Below are positions 53,287-64,000 of a stretch of 64,000 nucleotides of DNA, piece after piece (the stretch's first letter is position 1; every line of letters starts with the position of its first letter). Source of the DNA: Lingula anatina (Eukaryota; Brachiopoda; Lingulata; Lingulida; Lingulidae); assembly GCF_001039355.2 (NCBI RefSeq), contig NW_019775426.1, positions 162,698 to 226,697 on the forward strand, in the 5' to 3' direction. A program made the position numbers and the translations under genes. The notes below the pieces were generated by a model. The model saw only the letters and a program-made list of their open reading frames with translations, did no database searches and was not told the DNA's origin.

Positions 53287-55340
53287 GTCTCTGTTGGCAT
53301 ACAAATTATCAACATTTAAAATGATTTGCTTTCCATTGATAATGCTGGAAAAGTTGGTTGCTAATTTTGCTTAGATCCAAGTAGCAGTACAAGCTAATAT
53401 GAGAAATAAAGTACTTCAGTAAACGCTGCTCAAATACTTATCTAACCAAAGTGTCATCGAGGCTAGGTTGAACGCGGAATCCATTGTAATTTATTTTCTA
53501 TTGAAGTGCGGCGTACAGTTATTATCAACAGAAAATGAATAGTTAACCATCGTATATCCAAGTAATGCGTTCTGACTGTTCTTATCTTAACAGACAACTT
53601 CACATTAATTTCAGTGAAGGACTTTTTCTGTCACGTCTTTATGTTATTTGATTAATAAGGATTTTACACTTTGTGAATCATATATAACATCAAAGCAGAA
53701 TACAAAATACTGAAGCTAAAATGAACAGATATATTCAAGAAAAATGTATTTTCTGTAAGCATATTCTTTTAACTACTTGATTTGTAAAGCCTGATAAATA
53801 AAATAATGTAAATAAACTAGGTCATAAACTCCTCGAGAAAAAGAGTAGTATGCATATATAATTTGTGGTCATCTGTTTGATTTATAGTTTCAAAATTATA
53901 CATTCAAAGAGCCATGAATTTGATCCAAAACGTTGAAAGGGAGAAGAAATTATTTTCAAAAACAGTACTGGTAGTCAGTGCAACGTTGAATTTTGACGTT
54001 GGTCTCAGTATAGAAAGGCAAAAAGAAAATAATAATAATAAAATTGTCCATTGCGCCCGTTTCAAGGATACAGGAACAGCCTCTAAAACTAGGAACATAT
54101 AGCTGAACAAACTTTCGATGTAATTCATATTTGGCATGATTTGCTGAAACATCAGCAGAATAAGCTTAAACGCTGAAATGTATTAGACAGCGCTTAGACA
54201 GTAACATATTTACCACAGCAATACAGTAGATATCCTACGTATGTCCATATACAAGCAAGAATTGGTTTAATAATCCCTGTAGCTTAACGTTTGCTACATA
54301 CAGTATTTGCATTGCTTGAAATGATACTTCAAAACATTTTCACTGCCAGTCCAGATGGTACTCTCTGACCACAGGGTGCGCTAGTGGTCTGTTACATACT
54401 TTAATTTTGTATACTATTTTAGAAACCCTTGATATCAGAGGGTATCCAGAGGGTAATATGATGGAAATGAAATTAAAGCGTTCTCATAGACGCCTAATGA
54501 TTACCTTGCAATCAAAACATAAGCGCCATATTTTCTTTTCATCGTTATATCTGTCAGCAATACGGGCACATCTGTTAACTTGTGCTCATCCAGGCAAAGT
54601 CACGGATAGCCCTGAATTATGCACTCTTCTATTCAACTTAGATAAGCTCTTAACAAATGGAGATGTCAGGCCTCCAATTTCATCAAGACAGCTCAATTCT
54701 ATCGGGAAGCGATCGACTTTTAAATGCACTAAAGCGGGATTAGAACAGATGTGATTAAAGAGATATTCATTTTTATTTCTAGACTTCTTATTTCCATTTC
54801 AATGCATCGAATAATGCGCTCCTTTTGAATTGATCAGTGTTTATATTGTAACGCTCGTCTCGGGATTGCTAGGCTGGATTCGTACACAAGACGAAGATTT
54901 CGATAGGATTTTTTGACACAACTTTAACAGATAGGTCTCAATGCATGACATTAAACTGTCGAATATTTTCTTGTTTGTGGAACATTAAGACAACCGTTCA
55001 AGCTTATAATAATGCTGCTCTTAAATCTCTCTCTCTCTCTCTCTCCTGACCGTCGTCACTGATATCTAAAAATGGTTTTTAAAACATTTATGCATTTGCC
55101 ATGGTATCAACACACCTATATTGTTGCGATTATATTTTTCAATTCTGTTTGTAAATTTGTCTGATTATTAACAGTCATTAGCAATGTTGTTGGCAATGTC
55201 GTTGGCAAAAGTAAACACTGTCACAACATCAAAGTTGTTAACATGCCGTGTGCATATCACCTAGGATCCAATATTATTTGCTTTATCATAAATATCAACA
55301 AATAAAACCTCAGTCCAAGCGATGAAGTAAGGACAATACT
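53287..55340. other. Pitx intron/upstream DNA between middle and distal first exons
   Basis: No exon recognised. Contains a copy of the CTCTCTGACCACAGGGT repeat at 54361-54455 and a (CT)n tract at 55027-55046. Confidence 0.5.
54361..54455. repeat. CTCTCTGACCACAGGGT repeat, copy 2
   Basis: Relative of 38361-38470. The internal sequence CCACAGGGTGCGCTAGTGG is partly palindromic, so the family may be a small hairpin-type element. Confidence 0.6.
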
Positions 55341-55663
55341 ACCCTCTACCATAGTCACAGATGGATTTTTTCACAAGATATTCATAGATTTGTCTCTGGC
55401 TATTTGATGACACGATTTTCTGCCCATTAATAATCTGCGGCCCTGTTAGAATGTACCCTGTATGCTGGCAGATTTACAAAACATATTATATTAAGCTTGC
55501 ATAAGTTTTATTTTTACCAAAAAAGTGCATATAGCCTCTTCATCAAGTGAAACAATAAACGTGACGTCCTTAATTCGTTCACTTCTGTTAACTTGTGACC
55601 ACGACGTCGTAAATTTACGGTCTCGAAAAAAGTGCACATAATTAATCTGCAGTCCTGGTGGAG
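55341..55663. mobile_element. Possible larger relative of the ACCCTCTACC element
   Basis: Left end ACCCTCTACCATAGTCACAG and right end AAAAAAGTGCACATAATTAA...GGTGGAGTGT match the two arms of the 80-bp element at 58759-58838, but are about 320 bp apart here. Target duplications are not clear, so the boundaries are tentative. Confidence 0.45.
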
Positions 55664-57607
55664 TGTAGAACAATGCCAAGTCGGTATCATCCGAAAAAAA
55701 CCCATGTCTCGCGACTTAGCGTGATTTCGCGGGGTTTGAAGGAGAACGGTGTCAGAAATAATGGCAGACGAACATGTGCTGACAGAATTTATCTACAGAT
55801 ATTTTTAATTGTTTTTTCTTATTCTATCAGAGTAATATTACCATGATTTGTGAGTCAATTTTGTATCGTTTTCTTAAGCGACATAGTTATGAAGACTTAC
55901 ACAGCTCGCACATTTTTCATCTCGTTTGACCCAACGCAGCCTCATTTTAGACTATCTTGGATGATCCACATTAAATGGCACTGCCAAGGGAGAAAGAGTG
56001 AGAGAGAGAACGCGAGTGCACGTGCGCGCGCGTGCGTGTGTGAAAAAGAGAGAGAGAGAGAATGGTGGATTTAGTTAAAAAGTTGTCGCTAAACAATATA
56101 TCGGACGCAGCAAAAAGCTTGGCATAAGGAATGCTGAAATTCTTTAATAACTTGAAAAAAATGGCACTGTAACAGCTAACATTTTGTCAGCTTATATTTC
56201 TAAATTTCCAATTAAATTACACAGCCGATGAAATTTTTCAGCATTGCTAAAGGAGCATTATGTTCTTTGTAGTGGATGAAAAAAGAAAATTAATTGGTAC
56301 AGTAATCGATTTTGGGTCTTGGCAAAATCAAAATTATTGGTGCAGTAAAGTGCTCTTTTTAGGGATTATCAATCAAAATACTGTGTAATACTGAAGAATT
56401 CACCAAACTGATATCACAATGTATACAGTGCAAAAGTAAAACAACTGATTTTCCCCCGGTGTTTTATATTTCTAATTGCGTGTTAAGGTTAATGTCCAGG
56501 TTATATACTGACCAGACGAATTCAATATTGAAAGGGTTGATTTGTTTTGAACACTGAATCTGGAAGAAATTCAAACTGCCAACCCCATGAAACTATGTTC
56601 GAAATGTACATTGAATGGTGACCATAGAATGCACCAACTTTAACCGAAACGAAGGAAAGCTTTTATGCTTTGTGGCAAGCCGTGACATAAAACAATCGTA
56701 TGAACTATTACTATAAACTATGATATCAACTTAAATCTATTTTACTGGTAGGGCCAAAGCTCTATCAATTTGATTGCTTTATAAATTGGTATTGATTAAT
56801 TGATTTGTGTTTCTAAAGTTTTACTCTTTTTTCAGATGCTTTTCTGTCTAAACTTATTGTTACTATTGTCAACTTATTTATCTTACATTCTATTTTACTC
56901 TTTTCATATCATTTCATAATATTGCGTAAAATATACCTGCTTTCAATGTGTACAGGTTTTTTATCCTTCGCTATTGTACAAAGTCATACCTATGCATTTA
57001 CTAATACGTGAATAAATTGAAATTTATATTTGCTGTGCGTGTTTTATCACAACTGATTAAATAAACTTTAAGTGGTTAAATCGCTTACCATTAATAAAAA
57101 GTTCGTAGATATTAAAAACAAAGCAGGGTGATATGGTTTTGTAAACTGTAACGGGTTACATGAAAATATATTAAGATAATTTTTTTCATTTTGTTTAATA
57201 ACATTTAGACATGAAAATAAAAGTGGCTAAATTATGCTCTTTGGTTTTGGAGAAATGTCAACATATATCTTAAAATAATTGGAATACACAGAACAAATTA
57301 TTATCATTTACTGATTCAATCGTTTATTATTATTTACTTATTGGTTCAAGCCCTTTTTACTACTCCAATAGGTACTACGTTGTAAAAACATAATTACTTT
57401 ATGAATATTAACAGTATTCAATACAGTTGGATATATATGTACATACTGCCTTTTCAGATTTGGAGCAAATAGCATTACTTCAATATTCCATCAAAACAGA
57501 GCAAAAAGAAATCTAGTGTTGTGTATACCAATTAATGGAAAATCGTTTTGATCGATCTTATTATCCACATCCATTCATACGGCATAACTAACATGAGCTG
57601 AACTCAC

Positions 57608-57635
57608 CGCCAAATTGTTCCTCTAGCTTTTCCAT
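57608..57635 (-). other. Pitx: Candidate alternative Pitx first coding exon (distal)
   Basis: ATG at 57635-57633 in a good context (ACAAAATGG), encoding MEKLEEQFG plus one base, then a GTGAGTT donor. Phase 1 again fits the homeobox exon (MEKLEEQFGDSSVDS, 261 residues). Just upstream is a locally GC-richer patch with TGACGTC (CRE-like) and CGTGTGCGTTGTACGAG. It is repeated identically at 61802-61829. Confidence 0.55.
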
Positions 57636-58211
57636 TTTGTCGTGAATATGACGTCGCCGATCCCACACTCTATTTGGCCTCTTGGTTCACTCGTACAACG
57701 CACACGAGGTTCGGAATGTTATACTGTAATTCGTTATTGGGTTTATATCATGAGTGTCGGAAGTTAATTCCGGGGCGTTAATACAATGTATAGTTATGAC
57801 AAGTGTGCATCGCATAGAGGGCCTTCATGTCAGCGTTTTCCACGCACAATCAAAGTGTTGATGTTTTGTTTATTTTAATAAGTTAAGTTTAATGTACATA
57901 AATTTTTATACATATTTTCAGGTAATCAATATAGCTGAATAATTAGCTCAACGTCCCTTCATTTGACGTATCGTTAAGTGACATCACATACATGGGATCG
58001 AGATCGAAAAAAAATGAATGAATGAATGATGAATGAATGAATTAATTAATAAGATAAAAAGAAGCAAGAAATCGCGTAGAGAATCAAGTGATCCTTATTT
58101 GATTGCTGTGCACCTAGGTTTATCCTAAATTGCAGTCAATTCTGATGCATCTTATTAATGAAAAACAAAATGCGCTATTTTTTTCATATTTTGTTACCCT
58201 TTTCTGGTGAA

Positions 58212-58245
<34 letters not shown>

Positions 58246-58758
58246 CTCTACTCCTTGATTAGCATTTAAGGTCAAAGAACTACTGCTAGATTTGAGAACA
58301 AAGGCTGAGGATTTTGTGACTGGAGTGCCAAGAACTTATACTATATTTTGCAAGCAAATTTCAAGCTAACCTAACGACTTTCTGAATCAGTCTAATCATT
58401 AAACAGCGCATTGGTTCAAATGGACTTGTGAAATTGTACATTTTAAACAATCGGTTCTTTACTTTTGTGGTAGTAATAAACGACAAAACGGAAAAATATA
58501 CATATTGTACATATAATATACGCGATAATGATGATGACCAATTGCTTTGTCTTGACTGCAGCTTGCTTTATTTACCTTCCCTGTGTATTTCCATTTCCTA
58601 TTAGTCTTAATAGATCGAAATTCTGGTCATAATCCTCATTACAGAATCTGTATGTTGCCAGACAATGGTCATGTTTATCAAAAGAGTACAAAAATAATAC
58701 TACTGCGTGTTGCACGGCGAGTTTACCTGTCTTAAAAAAGGTCACATTAGTATGTAAG

Positions 58759-58838
58759 AACCCTCTACCGGGGTCACAGATTAATTATGTGCACTTTTTC
58801 GTAGCGCTAAAAATCAATCAGTGACCCTGGTAGAGGGT
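58759..58838. mobile_element. 80-bp palindromic MITE-like element with 10-bp target duplication
   Basis: Ends AACCCTCTACC and GGTAGAGGGT form a terminal inverted repeat that extends inward (GGGTCAC against GTGACCC). The element is bracketed by perfect AGTATGTAAG direct repeats at 58749-58758 and 58839-58848. A 9-10 bp duplication is long for common MITE families. The same insertion recurs in the second copy of the 4.1-kb segment near 62939. Confidence 0.7.
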
Positions 58839-59215
58839 AGTATGTAAGCGTTAGATCAAGTAAGGGGTTATTTTGGTCACGGTATTGGCTGTTCATACGC
58901 TAAGTGGGTAGGCCTATACCGATAATAACATTGTGTAACAGTTGAGCAAACGTGCGTCCAGATGTTACCAGAAAGCATCATCGTATCTTAATTCATTGAA
59001 AATTTCATTAAGGTAGGAGCATCCCCCCTAACCTATACCCAGGCTGCAGTGATCCCGCGCTTTATTTTGATGGTAGATTTTACTCAGCTAGTTGGTTTTA
59101 CAAATGATCTTTAAATTTTTAATTGAAGATGTAGATCTAGTGTGATTTATAACCCAGTGTCATCTTACCTCACCAATTCTTTTCGCTCCTCTAGGCTACT
59201 AATGATCAAATGAAA

Positions 59216-59274
<59 letters not shown>

Positions 59275-59559
59275 ATACCTTTTAAAAGAGAGGTCCCTTA
59301 ACCATGGCAGTGTGTTTAAACCTACAACTGAGTATCAACTCGGCATCATGCAAACTGGTATTCTTAAACTAAGTTTTGATTTGCCAATTAGGTGTAATAC
59401 AAATAGACATTCTTAGACCTGCTTGTGTCACAATAATTACGACAAACACTAATGAAGGAAGAACAACCGTTCAATTTCTAATTGACAGTGTGATTGCGTT
59501 AATTGAATCCGACTCTCTCACCTAACACATTTGACATAACTCACTCCACAGGGAAGAGT

Positions 59560-59810
59560 AGGCCTAATTAAAGTTTTGAAAAGCTATTATTTTTGCAGCA
59601 AGATGGGGGTCTAGATCCACCTATGGAAAGTTTGAGGCCTATATATAGGCCCCTACATCCAATATAGGTGGCAAGTCACTGCTGTCTAAAAGAGCTAAAT
59701 ACATTGTGACAAGATCAAGTTATAGGGCCTATACATGTAGGCCTATTATATAGGCCTAGGCCTACAGGTAGGCCTTCATAGAATTATAGGCCTAATAAGC
59801 TTACTTGATA
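59560..59810. repeat. AGGCCTA-rich palindromic tract
   Basis: Dense, irregular copies of TAGGCCTA and GGCCTATA, able to pair as hairpins; a shorter version occurs in the other copy (about 63730-63930). Single AGGCCTA words are also scattered at 26140, 36732, 42393 and 58906. Confidence 0.65.
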
Positions 59811-59844
59811 ATGATGAATTTCACCATTAATGAAGATCACAATN

Positions 59845-62800
59845 GAACAATGCCAAGTCGGTATCATCCGAAAAAAACCCATGACTTAGCGTGATTTCGC
59901 GGGGTTTGAAGGAGAACGGTGTCAGAAATAATGGCAGACGAACATGTGCTGACAGAATTTATCTACAGATATTTTTAATTGTTTTTTCTTATTCTATCAG
60001 AGTAATATTACCATGATTTGTGAGTCAATTTTGTATCGTTTTCTAAAGCGACATAGTTATGAAGACTTACACAGCTCGCACATTTTTCATCTCGTTTGAC
60101 CCAACGCAGCCTCATTTTAGACTATCTTGGATGATCCACATTAAATGGCACTGCCAAGGGAGAAAGAGTGAGAGAGAGAGTGCGAGTGCACGTGCGCGCG
60201 TGTGTGAAAAAGAGAGAGAGAGAGAATGGTGGATTTAGTTAAAAAGTTGTCGCTAAACAATATATCGGACGCAGCAAAAAGCTTGACATAAGGAATGCTG
60301 AAATTCTTTAATAACTGGAGAAAAAATGGCACTGTAACAGCCAACATTTTGTCAGCTTATATTTCTAAATTTCCAATTAAATTACACAGCCGATGAAATT
60401 TTTCAGCATTGCTAAAGGAGCATTATGTTCTTTGTAGTGGATGAAAAAAGAAAATTAATTGGTACAGTAATCGATTTTGGGTCTTGGCAAAATCAAAATT
60501 ATTGGTGCAGTAAAGTGCTCTTTTTAGGGATTATCAATCAAAATACTGTGTAATACTGAAGAATTCACCAAACTGATATCACAATGTATACAGTGCAAAA
60601 GTAAAACAACTGATTTTTCCCCCGGTGTTTTATATTTCTAATTGCGTGTTAAGTTTAATGTCCAGGTTATATACTGACCAGACGAATTCAATATTGAAAG
60701 GGTTGATTTGTTTTGAACACTGAATCTGGAAGAAATTCAAACTGCCAACCCCATGAAACTATGTTCGAAATGTACATTGAATGGTGACCATAGAATGCAC
60801 CAACTTTAACCGAAACGGAAGGAAAGCTTTTATGCTTTGTGGCAAGCCGTGACATAAAACAACCGTATGAGCTATATTACTATGAACTATGGTATCAACT
60901 AAAATCTAGTTTACTGGCAGGGCCAAAGCTTTATCAATTTTATTGCCTTATAAATTGGTATTGATCGATTGGTGTTTTTAAAATTTTACTCTTATTTTCG
61001 ATGATTTTCTGTCTCTTTAACTCTTTAACCATATTCTATATCTTATTGTTACTATTGTCAACTTATTTATCTTACATTCTATTTTACTCTTTTCATATCA
61101 TTTCATAATATTGCTTAAAATATACCTGCTTTCAATGTGTTCAAGGTTTTTTTTTATCCTTCGCTATTGTACAAAGTCTTACATATGCATGTACTGATAC
61201 GTGAATAAATTGAAATTTATATTTGCCGTACGTGTTTTATCACAACTGATTAAATAAACTTTAAGTGGTTAAATCGCTTACCATTAATAAAAAGTTCGTA
61301 GATATTAAAAACAAAGCAGGGTGATATAGTTTTGTAAACTGTAACGGGTTACATGAAAATATATTAAGATAATTTTTTTCATTTTGTTTAATAACATTTA
61401 GACATGAAAATAAAAGTGGCTAAATTATGCTCTTTGGTTTTGGAGAAATGTCAACATATATCTTAAAATAATTGGAATACACAGAACAAATTATTATCAT
61501 TTACTGATTCAATCGTTTATTATTATTTACTTATTGGTTCAAGCCCTTTTTACTACTCCAATAGGTACTACGTTGTAAAAACATAATTACTTTATGAATA
61601 TTAACAGTATTCAATACACAATCCATATATATAAACATACTGCCTTTTCAGATTTGGAGCAAATAGCATTACTTAATATTCCATCAAAACAGAGCAAAAA
61701 GAAATCTAGTGTTGTGTATACCAATTAATGGAAAATCGTTTTGATCGATCTTATTATACCACATGCATTCATACGGTATAACTAACATGAGCTGAACTCA
61801 CCGCCAAATTGTTCCTCTAGCTTTTCCATTTTGTCGTGAATATGACGTCGCCGATCCCACACTCTATTTGGCCTCTTGGTTCACTCGTACAACGCACACG
61901 AGGTTCGGAATGTTATACTGTAATTCGTTATTGGGTTTATATCATGAGTGTCGGAAGTTAATTCCGGGGCGTTAATACAATGTATAGTTATGACAAGTGT
62001 GCATCGCATAGAGGGCCTTCATGTCAGCGTTTTCCACGCACAATCAAAGTGTTGATGTTTTGTTTATTTTAATAAGTTAAGTTTAATGTACATAAATTTT
62101 TATACATATTTTCAGGTAATCAATATGGCTGAATAATTAGCTCAACGTCCCTTCATTTGACGTATCGTTAAGTGACATCACATACATGGGATCGAGATCG
62201 AAAAAAAAATGAATGAATGAATGATGAATGAATGAATGAATTAATAAGATAAAAAGAAGCAAGAAATCGCGTAGAGAATCAAGTGATCCTTATTTGATTG
62301 CTGTGCACCTAGGTTTATCCTAAATTGCAGTCAATTCTGATGCATCTTATTAATGAAAAACAAAATGCGCTATTTTTTTCATATTTTGTTACCCTTTTCT
62401 GGTGAACAAAAAAATAAAATCTCTACTCCTTGATTAGCATTTAAGGTCAAAGAACTACTGCTAGATTTGAGAACGAAGGCTGAGGATTTTGTGACTGGAG
62501 TGCCAAGAACTTATACTATATTTTGCAAGCAAATTTCAAGCTAACCTAACGACCTTCTGAATCAGTCTAATCATTAAACAGCGCATTGGTTCAAATGGAC
62601 TTGTGAAACTGTACATTTTAAACAATCGGTTCTTTACTTTTGTGGTAGTAATAAACGACAAAACGGGAAAATATACACATTGTACATATAATATACGCGA
62701 TAATGATGATGACCAATTGCTTTGTTTTGACTGCAGCTTGCTTTATTTACCTGTCCTGTGTATTTCCATTTCCTATTGGTCTTAATAGATCGAAATTCTG

Positions 62801-63389
62801 GTCATAATCCACATTACAGAATCTGTATGTTGCCAGACAATGGTCATGTTTATCAAAAGAGTACAAAAATAATACTACTGCGTGTTGCACGGCGAGTTTA
62901 CCTGTCTTTAAAAAGGTCACATTAGTATGTAAGAACCCTCTACCGGGGTCACAGATTAATTATGTGCACTTTTTCGTAGCGCTAAAATCAATCAGTGACC
63001 CTGGTAGAGGGTAGTATGTAAGCGTTAGATCAAGTAAGGGGTTATTTTGGTCACGGTATTGGCTGTTCATACGCTAAGTGGGTAGGCCTATACCGATAAT
63101 AACATTGTGTAACAGTTGAGCGAACGTGCGTCCAGATGTTACCAGAAAGCATCATCGTATCTTAATTCATTGAAAATTTCATTAAGGTAGGAGCATCCCC
63201 CCTAACCTATACCCAGGCTGCAGTGATCCCTCGCTTTATTTTGATGGTAGATTTTACTCAGCTAGTTGGTTTTACAAATGATCTTTAAATTTTTAATTGA
63301 AGATGTAGATCTAGTGTGATTTATAACACAGTGTCATCTTACCTCACCAATTCTTTTCGCTCCTCTAGGCTACTAATGATCAAATGAAA

Positions 63390-63444
<55 letters not shown>

Positions 63445-63955
63445 ATACCTTTTAAAAGAGAGGTCCCTTAACTATGACAGTGTGTTTAAACCTACAACTG
63501 AATATCAACTCGGCATCATGCAAACTGGTATTCTTAAACTAAGTTTTGATTTGCCAATTAGGTGTAATACAAATAGACATTCTTAGACCTGCTTGTGTCA
63601 CAATAATTACGACAAACACTAATGAAGGAAGAACAACCGTTCAATTTTTAATTGACAGTGTGATTGCGTTAATTGAATCCGACTCTCTCACCTAACACAT
63701 TTGACATAACTCACTCCACATGGAAGAGTAGGCCTAATTAAAGTTTTGAAAAGCTATTATTTTTGCAGCAAGATGGGGGTCTAGATCCACCTATGGAAAG
63801 TTTGAGGCCTATATATAGGCCCCTACAGCCAATATAGGTGGCAAGTCACTGCTGTCTAAAAGAGCTAAATACATTGTGACAAGATCAAGTTATAGGGCCT
63901 ATACATGTAGGCCTATTATATAGGCCTAGGCATTACCATTAATGAAGATCACAAT
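59845..63955. repeat. 4.1-kb repeated segment, copy 2
   Basis: Begins at the base after the N and ends at TGAAGATCACAAT, the same string with which copy 1 ends before the N. That geometry, with one copy ending and the next starting exactly at the N, fits overlapping contig ends from two haplotypes. The divergence is of the order expected for heterozygosity in an outbred marine invertebrate. Confidence 0.9.
61802..61829 (-). repeat. Pitx: Second copy of the distal Pitx first exon
   Basis: Same sequence as 57608-57635, including donor and upstream GC-rich patch, inside the second copy of the 4.1-kb repeated segment. It is likely the other allele or an unmerged contig end rather than a further exon. 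Confidence 0.7.
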
Positions 63956-64000
63956 AAATAAATAAATAAATATATATATTAACAACAACGACCACAGCAA

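Larger units (their letters stand above)
55668..59843. repeat. 4.1-kb repeated segment, copy 1
   Basis: Runs from GAACAATGCCAAGTCGG up to the single N at 59844. It matches 59845-63955 throughout, with scattered substitutions and small indels. It includes a distal Pitx first exon, an 80-bp MITE, a poly(A) run (58213-58243, absent in the other copy), a (TAAA)n tract (59214-59276) and AGGCCTA-rich sequence. Confidence 0.9.

Overview
This is animal nuclear DNA. Genes are split by many GT-AG introns, introns and intergenic spacers are AT-rich, microsatellites are frequent, and short inverted-repeat (MITE-like) elements are present. The three genes I recognise are bilaterian. Protein divergence from the vertebrate versions (recalled, not aligned) and the scattered AGGCCTA-rich palindromes suggest a marine invertebrate such as an ambulacrarian, cephalochordate or lophotrochozoan. 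I cannot fix the phylum. Ns at 16146, 17371, 35348-35429 and 59844 show this is a scaffold; three of the four join near-duplicated sequence.

Layout. (1) 140-3983, plus strand: the 3' part of CWC22 (pre-mRNA splicing factor, nucampholin): end of the acidic linker, MA3 domain, serine-rich tract and a long Arg/Glu-rich tail. (2) 5368-24865, minus strand, tail-to-tail with CWC22: a complete TSC2 (tuberin) gene. I could join 35 coding exons by hand into one open frame of 1793 codons, with the C-terminal Rap-GAP domain, its catalytic Asn and an Akt-type site. One exon occurs twice across a single N, probably an unmerged contig overlap. A decayed partial copy of another exon lies in an intron, and a MITE sits directly against one splice donor. 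(3) About 25.8-42.5 kb: a gene-poor spacer with one 167-bp inverted-repeat element, a non-LTR retrotransposon fragment beside the N gap, diverged repeats and a cluster of TAATCC motifs. (4) 44459-61829, minus strand: Pitx, a K50 paired-like homeobox gene with an OAR domain. The homeobox and C-terminal exons are joined to three possible first coding exons, all ending in the same splice phase, which implies alternative promoters giving different N termini. The most distal one lies in a 4.1-kb segment present twice around the N at 59844.

The three genes act in unrelated processes (splicing, mTORC1 control, developmental patterning); no operon-like link is implied. I found no convincing new multi-gene system. 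The points most worth following up are the Pitx first exons, the MITE at the TSC2 donor, the false-duplication joins and the motif cluster upstream of TSC2 and downstream of Pitx.
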